A DNA stretch of 13,233 nucleotides from assembly GCA_020433835.1 (NCBI GenBank), contig JAGRBY010000147.1:1-13233 (forward strand), read 5' to 3'. The notes under the pieces were generated by a model. It made no database searches, was not told the origin of the DNA, and saw nothing but the letters and a program-made list of their open reading frames with translations. Origin of the DNA: Anaerolineae bacterium. Lineage in GTDB: Bacteria; Chloroflexota; Anaerolineae; 4572-78; J111. Made by a program: the position numbers and the translations under genes. Of the stretch, positions 5,860 to 13,107 are shown in pieces. Position 1 is the stretch's first letter, and each line of letters opens with the position of its first letter.

Positions 5860-6693
5860 ATGCAACAAACTATTAAGATTGCTCCCCACCAGCAAACACA
5901 TCCGCTTGATCGACGCGTTGGACGGCAAAGCGTTGGGCACCAGAAATATCGGCTAGAAATGCTGGCTTTGCCCGGTGGTGTTCTACTTCTCGTTGGCCTA
6001 TGGGCGCTGATTGCCAAAGTGGGCAACTACCCCACCTTTATTTTGCCTGACCCGGCCAGCGTGTGGCGTGAATTGGCCGAAATAACCTTAGACGGCACCT
6101 TATGGCACCATGCCCAAACCACTCTGCTGGAGGTTTTGGGAGGGTTAACCTTGGGGTTGTCAACCGCAACGCTTTTAGGCTATCTTTTGGCAAAAAACCC
6201 CCTGCTAGAGCGACTGACCGGCCCCTATATCGTGGCTTCGCAGTCGGTGCCGGCGATAGCCATCGCGCCGTTGCTGATCATCTGGTTTGGGTCGGGTAAA
6301 ATCAGCAAAATTCTTATTTGTGCGCTGGTTGTTTTCTTCCCCATTCTGGTTAACACCATTGTTGGCATTCGTTCAGTCGATCAGGGCTTAAAAACGTTGA
6401 TGCAGTCGCTGCGCGCAAATCGCTGGCAAACCTTTGTTATGCTAGAGATTCCGGCGGCTTTGCCGGTTTTACTGGGTGGTTTAAAGATTGGCGTAACGCT
6501 CTCTGTTATCGGAGCAGTTGTGGGTGAGTTTGTGGGTTCTGATCGAGGGTTAGGGTACTTGATCAATCTTTCAAAAGGGTTGTTTAACACCCCGCTTATG
6601 TTCGCAGCCCTCATCGCGTTGGGCACCATATCACTGAGTTTATATTTGATTGTAACCGGGCTTGAGCGCTGGCTGCTGGCCTGGCAACGATAA
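5860..6693 (+). CDS. ribX: ABC transporter permease, RibX-type (riboflavin uptake)
   Basis: This 277-residue membrane permease belongs to the BPD_transp_1 family (SsuC/TauC/ThiX-like), with about six hydrophobic segments. The first is at roughly residues 35-52, after a 30-residue polar N-terminus. The ATPase-contact EAA-type loop is visible as SLRANRWQTFVMLEIPAALP (about residues 183-202). Control by the FMN riboswitch and the NMT1-like binding protein next door fit RibXY, the riboflavin ABC importer described for Chloroflexota. On protein sequence alone it could be a thiamine-precursor or sulfonate/taurine permease. I start it at ATG 5860, which has a weak GG seven bases upstream. A longer in-frame reading from TTG 5740 would run through the terminator hairpin and adds 40 residues that do not look like the family. 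It ends 24 bases before the binding-protein gene. Confidence 0.85.
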   Translation: MQQTIKIAPHQQTHPLDRRVGRQSVGHQKYRLEMLALPGGVLLLVGLWALIAKVGNYPTFILPDPASVWRELAEITLDGTLWHHAQTTLLEVLGGLTLGLSTATLLGYLLAKNPLLERLTGPYIVASQSVPAIAIAPLLIIWFGSGKISKILICALVVFFPILVNTIVGIRSVDQGLKTLMQSLRANRWQTFVMLEIPAALPVLLGGLKIGVTLSVIGAVVGEFVGSDRGLGYLINLSKGLFNTPLMFAALIALGTISLSLYLIVTGLERWLLAWQR

Positions 6694-6717
6694 CCCAAAA
6701 GAGGAGATTTGTTGTTT

Positions 6718-7725
6718 ATGAAGTTGTTGTGGAAGCCCATATTACTGATCATGGTTCTGCTCATTGGGGCCGGCTGCGCGACCAGTACGCCGGAAGCGAC
6801 AAAAGCTGAACCAGCTGCATCGACCGAACTGCAAAAGGTGGTTTTAGGAGCCGGTTATATTCCTAATGTTCAATTTGCGCCGTTTTATGTGGCGCAAAGC
6901 AAAGGTTTTTACGCGGAAGAAGGACTTGAAGTTGAAATTGAGTATGGCTTTGAAAATGACTTTATCGCGCTGGCGGCTCAAGGGGAGCGCGAGTTTGCAC
7001 TGGCCAGCGGCGATCAGGTCATTCTGGCGCGATCACAGGGTTTGCCCGTTACCTATGTTATGAAATGGTATCAACGCTACCCGGTGGCACTCATGATCCC
7101 CTCTGATAAGGGAGTCACAGAGTTGCGTGATCTTGAAGGCAAGAAAATTGGGTTACCCGGCTTTTTCGGAGCGAATTTCATCGGCTGGAAAGCGCTGGTG
7201 CAAGCCGGAGGCATCGACGAGAGTGCGCTGACGTTAGAAGATATTGGCTTTACGCAAGCAGCGGCGGTGCAGCAGGGAACGGTTGATGGGGCGATGGTAT
7301 ACATCGTTAATGAACCGCTTCAACTTGAAAATGAAGGTCTAGCGGTGGATGTTATCGAGGTATCTGATTACATCGATTTAGTTTCAAACGGCATTATTGT
7401 TGGCGATAAATTGATGGCCGAAAATCCGGACTTAGTAAGTAAAATGGTGCGCGCGAGTTTAAGAGGGCTAAACGAGACAATCGAGAATCCCGATGAGGCC
7501 TTTGCCATTGTCCGTGAGGTCATCCCAGAGATGACTGACGAAGATGCTCCGCTGCAAGAAAAGGTATTGGAGGGCAGCATCGAATTATGGCGCAGCGACC
7601 AGCCGGGTATGTCAACCGTAGAGTCGTGGCAAGAATCGCTTGATTTTATGAAAGAAACCGGGCTGCTTGAAGGAGAAGTCACCGTCGAAGAACTGTACAC
7701 CAATAAGTTCATCGAGGGTGAATAA
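6718..7725 (+). CDS. ribY: ABC transporter substrate-binding lipoprotein, RibY-type (NMT1/THI5-like)
   Basis: This extracytoplasmic solute-binding protein carries a lipoprotein signal: MKLLWKPILLIMVLLIGAGC, with the acylated Cys at residue 20 and a Thr/Ala/Glu-rich tether after it. The mature part is an NMT1/THI5-like domain (about 35-300). It begins with VVLGAGYIPNVQFAPFYVAQ, followed by GFYAEEGLEVEIEYG and, further on, DLEGKKIGLPGFFGANF. This family binds thiamine pyrimidines, sulfonates or, as RibY, riboflavin. The FMN riboswitch upstream makes riboflavin or a related flavin the best prediction. The start is ambiguous: GAGGAG at 6701-6706 is 11 bases from ATG 6718, 5 from TTG 6712 and 2 from TTG 6709. 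ATG 6718 gives the most standard signal peptide. It lies between the permease and ATPase genes, 11 bases before the latter. Confidence 0.87.
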   Translation: MKLLWKPILLIMVLLIGAGCATSTPEATKAEPAASTELQKVVLGAGYIPNVQFAPFYVAQSKGFYAEEGLEVEIEYGFENDFIALAAQGEREFALASGDQVILARSQGLPVTYVMKWYQRYPVALMIPSDKGVTELRDLEGKKIGLPGFFGANFIGWKALVQAGGIDESALTLEDIGFTQAAAVQQGTVDGAMVYIVNEPLQLENEGLAVDVIEVSDYIDLVSNGIIVGDKLMAENPDLVSKMVRASLRGLNETIENPDEAFAIVREVIPEMTDEDAPLQEKVLEGSIELWRSDQPGMSTVESWQESLDFMKETGLLEGEVTVEELYTNKFIEGE

Positions 7726-7736
7726 CCCTACGTGCC

Positions 7737-8495
7737 ATGACAGCGCCTATCTTGCAAGTAAAATCACTATCAAAAGTGTATGCGACAACGCACGGTGATT
7801 TACTTGCCATTGACAATATCAATTTTTCGGTAGCACCCGGCGAGTTTGTATGTATTGTTGGGCCATCCGGCAGCGGTAAGACAACATTGTTGCAAATGCT
7901 GGGCGGCTTGCTGCTGCCCACAACCGGAGCCGTATTAACAAACGGCCGTCCCTTGGTGGAACCGCCTCCGGAAATCAGCATTGTCTTTCAAAAACCTAAC
8001 CTCATGCCGTGGCGAACCGTTTTAGAGAACGTCACGTTACCCTTGCAAATTCAAGGTATTTCCCGGCCAGAGGCTGCCGAAAAAGCGCGAAAAGTGTTAC
8101 ACCTGGTGGGATTGAGTGATTTTGCTCAATCCCACCCCAAAGAGTTATCCGGGGGGATGGAGCAGCGCGTTGCTTTAGCGCGGGCCTTAATTCAGCAGCC
8201 GCGCATTCTTTTGCTCGATGAGCCGTTCGGAGCCCTCGACGCCCTCACCCGCGAGCGGCTTAATCGGGAGATTCTGCGGCTGTGGCAAACACAGCAGCTT
8301 ACGGCTATTATGGTAACCCATAATATTCACGAAGCGGTTCTACTGGCCGATCGAGTCCTCGTGCTCAGTCCTCGGCCGGCTGTTATAGCCGCAGATTTTC
8401 ACATCGACTTACCACGCCCCCGCCCGCCTGATATTGAATATACCGAACATTTCGGAGCCTTGGCCTATCAAATTAGGCAGGCTATTCGAGAATAG
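7737..8495 (+). CDS. ABC transporter ATP-binding protein of the riboflavin uptake system
   Basis: This 252-residue cytoplasmic ATPase energises the permease. All motifs are intact: Walker A GPSGSGKTT (42-50), Q-loop Gln85 (VFQKPNLMPWRTV), signature LSGGMEQR (137-144), Walker B ILLLDEP (157-163) with a D-loop GALD, and the switch His195 (VTHNIHEAV). The sequence resembles the nitrate/sulfonate/taurine/thiamine-precursor group (SsuB/TauB/ThiZ), consistent with an NMT1-like binding protein and BPD_transp_1 permease next door. The ATG has no recognisable Shine-Dalgarno sequence (ACCCTACGTGCC precedes it). It follows the ribY stop by 11 bases, so translation is probably coupled or reinitiated. The cassette therefore appears to be a complete importer. 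An intrinsic terminator after the gene is not evident. Substrate assignment to riboflavin rests on the riboswitch. Confidence 0.93.
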   Translation: MTAPILQVKSLSKVYATTHGDLLAIDNINFSVAPGEFVCIVGPSGSGKTTLLQMLGGLLLPTTGAVLTNGRPLVEPPPEISIVFQKPNLMPWRTVLENVTLPLQIQGISRPEAAEKARKVLHLVGLSDFAQSHPKELSGGMEQRVALARALIQQPRILLLDEPFGALDALTRERLNREILRLWQTQQLTAIMVTHNIHEAVLLADRVLVLSPRPAVIAADFHIDLPRPRPPDIEYTEHFGALAYQIRQAIRE

Positions 8496-8575
8496 ACACA
8501 ATAGTCCCTACCTGGCAACGATCGTTCAGAAAATTCGTTTTATCTCAACAAATTCTAAGTATTTGCTCTCAAGCC

Positions 8576-8604
8576 TAGACATGGCATACCGAGAATGGTA
8601 TAAT
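8576..8604 (+). promoter_or_regulatory. Sigma-70 promoter with extended -10 for the receiver-GAF-kinase gene
   Basis: TAGACA (8576-8581, one mismatch to TTGACA) and TATAAT (8599-8604, perfect) are separated by 17 bases. The -10 is preceded by TGG (extended -10 TGn). The predicted start of transcription is near 8611, leaving a leader of about 50 bases with GGGAGA (8648-8653) nine bases before the ATG. The gene is thus probably transcribed independently of the riboflavin transporter operon. Confidence 0.85.
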
Positions 8605-8662
8605 TTTTTTAGGCCCTTGATAGCGAAATATTGAGGGACGAATTTTTGGGAGAATCCTCTTC

Positions 8663-10267
8663 ATGCCTAAAGAAAAAGTTCTTATCGTTGATGATGAGAA
8701 AGATGTCCTCGACCTGTGCAAACGAATACTAGAAACGCAAGGCTATGAGGTTAGAACCGCAAACAGCGGTTACGAAGTCATCGAGATAACCAATCAAGAG
8801 CATTTCGATCTGCTGCTCACGGACATCAAAATGCCCGGCATGAGCGGCTTAGAAATTGCGCAAACGCTGAAACAGTCTGATCCCGGCATCATTTGTGTGA
8901 CGATGACCGGCTTCAGCACGATGGATATGGCGATTAATGCAGTTAAGCTGGGCATTGATGAATTTATCTTAAAGCCATTTACTCCTAAAGATTTGAATTT
9001 GGCCGTTACAAAGGCGTTAGAAAAAGAGCGCCTTAAAAAAGAAAATTTTCGTCTCCGCTCGCTTATCCCTCTTTTTGAACTCAATAAAAGCTTGATGGGG
9101 ACCGTCAATGAAGGGGAACTTCTTAACCAACTTATGGAAATTGGGGCTAAAGAGACAAACGCCAATTTTGTAGCTCTCTTTATTGCCTACGAAGAGCAGG
9201 AACTTGTAGCCCATTTCAGCTGTCCGGAAAGCCATTATACCGATCAGAACAAAATAGCCTGCAATACACTGGCCAAAGAAACCATCGAGAAAGGCCGGCA
9301 GTTAATCTATAACATCGATGACCCGGATCATACATATTTTCCCATTCTTCAAAAATTAGATGCCGTGTCGGTTATCAGCACACCGCTTAAATCCCAAAAA
9401 GCGAAGTTGGGCGCGCTCGTTTTGGCCCGAGAAGATACGCGCTTTGCCGCCGGCGATAGTGAGTTTTTACTGGTGTTGTGTGGCCAAGCCAGTATTGCCC
9501 TGGAAAATGCCCGTTTATTTACGGAAATTCAGGAGGCATATAAGCAGCTTAAGCAGCTTGATCATATGAAAAGCGAATTTATTAACATCGCCGCTCATGA
9601 ACTCCGAACGCCACTCGCGATTCTTATGGGCTATGCTACGGTGCTGGAAGATGAAGTTGAAGAAGCGCAGCAGATGTACATTGCCCACATTAATCGCAAT
9701 GCGATGCGGCTGCGGTCACTTATCGATAATATGCTTAATCTTCAGCACCTTGAGAGCGGCACTGTGTCCGTAACCCATGACACGGTCAATTTGGTAGAAA
9801 CGCTGCAAGAAATAACGCAAGATATATCGCTATTGGTTAAGGAAAAGCAGCTTGATATTAACATCGATATTCCGGCTGATTTTCCGGAGATGATTATCGA
9901 CCGTGAAAAGTTTGATCTCATTTTAGTCAATCTTGTGCATAACGCGGCCAAATTTACGCCGCCCGGTGGGCAAATTAACTTTCAGGCAAAAGTTATCGAT
10001 GACCAAGCCTTGATATCGGTTAACAACACGGGCATTACCATACCCCGAGAGCTTCTTAGTCGAGTATTTGATCGCTTTTATCAAATAGAACGAACGCTTA
10101 CACGTGAACATGGCGGGGCCGGTTTAGGGTTAGCCATTGTGCGGGGTATGGTGGACGTTTGCGGCGGTAGTATATCTGTTGAAAGCAGCGAAGACAGCGG
10201 CACAACCTTTACATTTATGTTACCGCTGGATAATTCTCATCTTGATGCGCGTAAACTCACGCTCTAA
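8663..10267 (+). CDS. Receiver-GAF-histidine kinase signalling protein
   Basis: This soluble 534-residue protein has three domains. The receiver domain (about 5-120) has the acidic pair Asp10/Asp11, phospho-acceptor Asp54 (LLLTDIKMPG), Thr82 and Lys104 (ILKPF). A charged helix (118-135) leads to a GAF-like sensor (about 148-285), then HisKA with the autophosphorylated His312 (INIAAHELRTPLAILMGY). HATPase_c follows, with N-box Asn427 (LVNLVHNAAKF), F-box FDRFYQIE (469-476) and G2 box GGAGLGLAIV (484-493). The G1 box reads VNNTGITI (453-460). The usual Asp that contacts adenine is Asn455 and the second Gly is Thr459, so ATP binding may be altered. No membrane segment or DNA-binding output is present. 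The receiver-first order suggests it takes phosphate or a signal from another kinase and passes it on. No cognate regulator is adjacent, and the GAF ligand is unknown. Confidence 0.93.
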   Translation: MPKEKVLIVDDEKDVLDLCKRILETQGYEVRTANSGYEVIEITNQEHFDLLLTDIKMPGMSGLEIAQTLKQSDPGIICVTMTGFSTMDMAINAVKLGIDEFILKPFTPKDLNLAVTKALEKERLKKENFRLRSLIPLFELNKSLMGTVNEGELLNQLMEIGAKETNANFVALFIAYEEQELVAHFSCPESHYTDQNKIACNTLAKETIEKGRQLIYNIDDPDHTYFPILQKLDAVSVISTPLKSQKAKLGALVLAREDTRFAAGDSEFLLVLCGQASIALENARLFTEIQEAYKQLKQLDHMKSEFINIAAHELRTPLAILMGYATVLEDEVEEAQQMYIAHINRNAMRLRSLIDNMLNLQHLESGTVSVTHDTVNLVETLQEITQDISLLVKEKQLDINIDIPADFPEMIIDREKFDLILVNLVHNAAKFTPPGGQINFQAKVIDDQALISVNNTGITIPRELLSRVFDRFYQIERTLTREHGGAGLGLAIVRGMVDVCGGSISVESSEDSGTTFTFMLPLDNSHLDARKLTL

Positions 10268-10284
10268 CATCATCGCAGGCAACA

Positions 10285-11238
10285 TCACTCACCCGGTGGT
10301 GAAGACAACAACGCTGTCTCGACCAACTGACAAATTTCTTGATAATGCGGCTCCAATCCGTCAGCCTCGATAGCAAACCAGCGAATGCCGGGATCTTCCA
10401 GGCGAAACCAGTTGAACTGCTGCCGCACGAAACGCCGCGTTTCTTTTTTGATAAGGGCCACAGCCTCATCTAACGATACGTCGCCGGTTAGATACTGCCC
10501 TATCTGCCGATAGCCTAACCCCGACATCGCCGGTAAATTTAGCCCGTAACCGGCCTCCATTAAACCTCGAACTTCTTCAACCAAGCCCATCGCCATCATC
10601 ATATCAATCCGTTTATCGATGCGTTCATAGAGCTGCTCACGCGGCATCGTCAACCCAATTTGTAAGACATGGTAGTGCGGCGCACGTTTAGCCTGATGTT
10701 CACTAATGGGCGTCCCGGTTTTTTCGTAAACTTCCAGAGCACGGATTGTCCGGCGTACATTGTTGGGATGGATTTTTTCAGCCGCAGCCGGGTCAACGGC
10801 CACCAGCCGCTTGTAGAGGCTATCGCCGCTACCTTCGGCCTGTACTTCAGCTTCTAATTTGGCTCGCAGCGTCATATCCGGCGGCACGCGGGGGATGGTC
10901 CAGCCTTCAACCACGGCTTGAATCCACTGCCCTGTTCCCCCCACCAACACCGGCAGGTGCTCGCGCTGATGCGTCTGGTCGATGGCGGCGTAAGCGCTTT
11001 CCTGAAAATCGGCCACGCTGAGAATTTCATCGGGATCGGCGACGTCGATCATATGATGCGGTGCGGCAGCAATTTCGTCCGGTGTCGCCTTGGCCGTGCC
11101 GATATCAAGCCCACGGTAAATCTGCCGCGAGTCGGCGGAGATAATTTCGATATCAAAATCGCGGGCCAGTCTAACGGACAGAGCGGTTTTCCCGACCGCT
11201 GTAGGGCCAACAATAACCAATAAAGGTTTTTTCGTCAT
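10285..11238 (-). CDS. miaA: tRNA dimethylallyltransferase
   Basis: MiaA transfers a dimethylallyl group from DMAPP to N6 of adenosine 37 in tRNAs that read UNN codons. The 317-residue length is normal. Visible motifs are the P-loop GPTAVGKT (11-18), SADSRQIYRGLDIGTAK (34-50) with the base-contacting Asp36, GGTGQW (100-105) in the DMAPP/tRNA site, RRTIRALEVYEKTGTP in the middle and KKETRRFVRQQFNWFR near the C-terminus. The start ATG at 11238 places the P-loop at the usual distance from the N-terminus. It has no Shine-Dalgarno sequence (TTATTTATTTGCT precedes it) and a 10-bp hairpin begins 16 bases upstream. The gene converges with the kinase gene, with 17 bases between stops and no clear terminator. 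Confidence 0.97.
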   Translation of the reverse strand: MTKKPLLVIVGPTAVGKTALSVRLARDFDIEIISADSRQIYRGLDIGTAKATPDEIAAAPHHMIDVADPDEILSVADFQESAYAAIDQTHQREHLPVLVGGTGQWIQAVVEGWTIPRVPPDMTLRAKLEAEVQAEGSGDSLYKRLVAVDPAAAEKIHPNNVRRTIRALEVYEKTGTPISEHQAKRAPHYHVLQIGLTMPREQLYERIDKRIDMMMAMGLVEEVRGLMEAGYGLNLPAMSGLGYRQIGQYLTGDVSLDEAVALIKKETRRFVRQQFNWFRLEDPGIRWFAIEADGLEPHYQEICQLVETALLSSPPGE

Positions 11239-11253
11239 AGCAAATAAATAACG

Positions 11254-11277
11254 CGGGACAGCATTAGTGCTGTCCCG
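11254..11277. terminator. Perfect 10-bp hairpin just upstream of miaA
   Basis: CGGGACAGCA (11254-11263) and TGCTGTCCCG (11268-11277) enclose a four-base loop. On the minus strand the stem is followed by the T-rich CGTTATTTATTTG, then the miaA ATG. On the plus strand it is followed by TACGTTTTATGTTTTT. It could end transcripts from the carboxypeptidase gene, but lies so close to miaA that it may instead act in the miaA leader. The T-runs are interrupted, so terminator strength is uncertain. Confidence 0.55.
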
Positions 11278-11294
11278 TACGTTTTATGTTTTTG

Positions 11295-11332
11295 TTAGGG
11301 AGTTTATAGAGTTTATAGAGTTAGGGAGTTTA
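11295..11332 (+). repeat. Short tandem repeat array of 9-base units (left copy)
   Basis: GAGTTTATA occurs twice in tandem (11300-11308 and 11309-11317), followed by degenerate copies. The block is bracketed by two copies of TTAGGGAGTTTA (11295-11306 and 11321-11332). The same nonamer family reappears in the opposite orientation at 11551-11586. It is noncoding and lies downstream of the carboxypeptidase gene. Confidence 0.75.
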
Positions 11333-11406
11333 ATGCGTTAATCAATCGTTGACTCGCCTACTTTTTAGCCGGTAACACTGCACTAAATCGTGGTAAAAGA
11401 AAATCA

Positions 11407-11472
11407 GACAGAATTTACAAGATTATCAGGATTTTATCTGTCATAATTAAGGTAAATCTTGTAAATTCTGTC
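11407..11472. repeat. 18-bp perfect inverted repeat
   Basis: GACAGAATTTACAAGATT (11407-11424) and its exact reverse complement (11455-11472) are separated by 30 bases. Each arm is followed on its right by a GATTATCA-like block (11421-11428 and 11473-11480), so a direct repeat overlaps the inverted one. The sequence style resembles dispersed intergenic repeats seen in many environmental bacterial genomes. No ORF, T-run or transposase accompanies it. It might be a non-autonomous element, or a stem limiting readthrough from the carboxypeptidase gene. Confidence 0.8.
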
Positions 11473-11550
11473 GATTATCACCTTGATTTTGTATTCCCCG
11501 GTTTAATGTTGCGCTATCTTTTAGCCAAATGCACCCATTAATTGCTCTAA

Positions 11551-11586
11551 AAACTCTATGAACTCATAAAACTCCATAAACTCTAT
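11551..11586 (-). repeat. Short tandem repeat array of 9-base units (right copy, inverted)
   Basis: Four consecutive 9-base units read AAACTCTAT, GAACTCATA, AAACTCCAT, AAACTCTAT on the plus strand. On the minus strand they are variants of ATAGAGTTT, the same motif as the left array at 11300-11317. The array ends exactly at the carboxypeptidase stop codon, sharing its last base with it. A short minus-strand frame through it (MEFYEFIEFLE) is a by-product of the repeats, not a gene. Confidence 0.75.
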
Positions 11587-13088
11587 TACAGCTGATAAAT
11601 GTCGGAATATTTCTGCTTGATATAGTTCAGATAAGGACCGGCCTTTATACCGTCGTCGCCGGTAACGCGTTCGATCAACTCGTTGGCCGTAAATTTGCGA
11701 CCGTGGCGATGGATATGCTCTTTGAACCATCCCAGCAGTGCCCTAAAATCGCCCTTGCTGAACTGCTCCGGCAGATCGGGGATATCTTGCAGCGCTTTGC
11801 TGTAGAATTGCAGCGACAGAATGTTCCCCAACGTGTACGTGGGGAAATAACCCATCATCCCGCCCGACCAGTGAATATCTTGCAGCACACCGAGCGCGTC
11901 GTTCGGCGGCGTCAGGCCCAGATACTCTTCCATTTTGGCGTTCCAGGCCGCCGGCAAATCGGCGATGCTCAGGCTTTTATTCAACAGCGCTTGCTCAAGC
12001 TCAAACCGCAAGAAAATATGCAGGTTATAGGTTACTTCATCGGCCTCAACCCGAATGTAGGATGGCGACGATTTATTGATGGCCTTATAAAAACTATCCA
12101 GACTCACCGATTTAAGTTGAGCCGGAAAAAACTCTTGCAGTTTGGGATAGTAAAACTGCCAAAACTCTATGCTGCGGCCGACAACATTTTCCCACAAGCG
12201 CGACTGCGATTCGTGCACCCCCAGCGAGGTACCCCCGGCCAGCAGCGACCCTTCCAAAGCCTGATCGCTGTTTTGTTCGTACAGCGCATGGCCGCCTTCG
12301 TGCAGCGTACCAAAGAGGGCCGAGCCGATCATTTCTTTGTGCAAGCGCGTGGTGATCCGCACATCGTTAACGGAAAAACAGGTGGTGAAGGGATGGGCCG
12401 ATTTATCCTGTCGACCCCGATCCATATCAAAGCCGATGGCTTGCAGCGGCAGCAAACCAAAATTCCACTGCGTCTGCTCATCAAATTCCTGCTTCAAAAC
12501 CAAATCATCGACGGCAGCTTTGTTTTCGGCGATGGCTTGCACCAGCGGCACCAACTCGGCCTTGAGCGCGGCGAAGACGCTCTGTACCTCAGAGGCTTTC
12601 ATGCCCGGTTCGTATTGATTAAGCAGCGCATCGTAAATGCTCTCTTCATAACCGTACGCCTCGGCGGCCTGAATGTTTAAATCAACAATTTTAGAGAGGC
12701 TATCTTGAAACTGCGAAAAATCTTTCTCGGCCCGGGCCTTGGTCCACACCTGCTGGCCCATCGAGAAGGTGCGGCTCATCTCTTCAACCAACTGCGGCGG
12801 CAGTTTGCGGGCCTGGTCGTAATCGCGTTGAGCCACCCGCACCAGGCTGGCTTCGTTTGAGTCATAATCGAACCCGGCCTGAGCCAGATCCGACAAAAGC
12901 TCGCCAATTTCATCTGATGTAAAAAGCTCGTGGCTAATTTTGCTCAGCGTGCTCAATTGCTCGGCCCGGGCGGCGGCTCCACCCGGCGGCATATACGTTT
13001 GCTGATCCCAACCGAGAACCGCAGCCGCATAGTTTACATCGTGAATGGTTTTTAATCTTGCTTTGAGGCTATCTAATTTTTCTTGCAC
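11586..13088 (-). CDS. M32 family metallocarboxypeptidase (carboxypeptidase Taq type)
   Basis: This 500-residue zinc or cobalt carboxypeptidase removes C-terminal residues from peptides and is expected in the cytoplasm, since there is no signal peptide. The family signature HEGGH is at 263-267 (GTLHEGGHALYEQ), with metal ligands His263 and His267 and catalytic Glu264. HESQSR at 292-297 supplies the third ligand, Glu293. HPFTT (232-236), the N-terminal YAAAVLGWDQQTYMPPGG and the C-terminal DIHWSGGMMGYFPTYTLGN are also hallmarks. Length is normal. The start is a GTG at 13088-13086, supported by AAAGGAG (13101-13095) six bases upstream; the sequence from there matches the family N-terminus. Both flanks carry short tandem repeats. 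A 325-residue plus-strand frame inside it is antisense noise. Confidence 0.97.
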   Translation of the reverse strand: MQEKLDSLKARLKTIHDVNYAAAVLGWDQQTYMPPGGAAARAEQLSTLSKISHELFTSDEIGELLSDLAQAGFDYDSNEASLVRVAQRDYDQARKLPPQLVEEMSRTFSMGQQVWTKARAEKDFSQFQDSLSKIVDLNIQAAEAYGYEESIYDALLNQYEPGMKASEVQSVFAALKAELVPLVQAIAENKAAVDDLVLKQEFDEQTQWNFGLLPLQAIGFDMDRGRQDKSAHPFTTCFSVNDVRITTRLHKEMIGSALFGTLHEGGHALYEQNSDQALEGSLLAGGTSLGVHESQSRLWENVVGRSIEFWQFYYPKLQEFFPAQLKSVSLDSFYKAINKSSPSYIRVEADEVTYNLHIFLRFELEQALLNKSLSIADLPAAWNAKMEEYLGLTPPNDALGVLQDIHWSGGMMGYFPTYTLGNILSLQFYSKALQDIPDLPEQFSKGDFRALLGWFKEHIHRHGRKFTANELIERVTGDDGIKAGPYLNYIKQKYSDIYQL

Positions 13089-13107
13089 GGGTTTCTCCTT
13101 TGAAGAC

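Noticed and set aside
8434..8634. A 66-codon plus-strand frame across the end of the ATPase gene
   Set aside because: It overlaps the ATPase in another frame and runs across the -35 and -10 of the downstream promoter. No ribosome site.
10262..10305. A bidirectional terminator between the kinase gene and miaA
   Set aside because: Only a short CACC/GGTG pairing is possible and there is no T-run in the 17-base gap.
11295..11586. A small CRISPR-like array
   Set aside because: Units are only 9 bases, directly adjacent without spacers, and occur in both orientations. No cas genes are present.
11521..11730. A minus-strand frame ending in MEFYEFIEFLEQL
   Set aside because: The periodic EF pattern is produced by the 9-base repeats, and most of the frame overlaps the true carboxypeptidase C-terminus in another frame.
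11703..12680. A 325-codon plus-strand frame with ATG start
   Set aside because: It lies wholly antisense to the M32 carboxypeptidase, whose catalytic motifs fix the real frame. The antisense translation is rich in Gln, Arg and Phe with no family resemblance.
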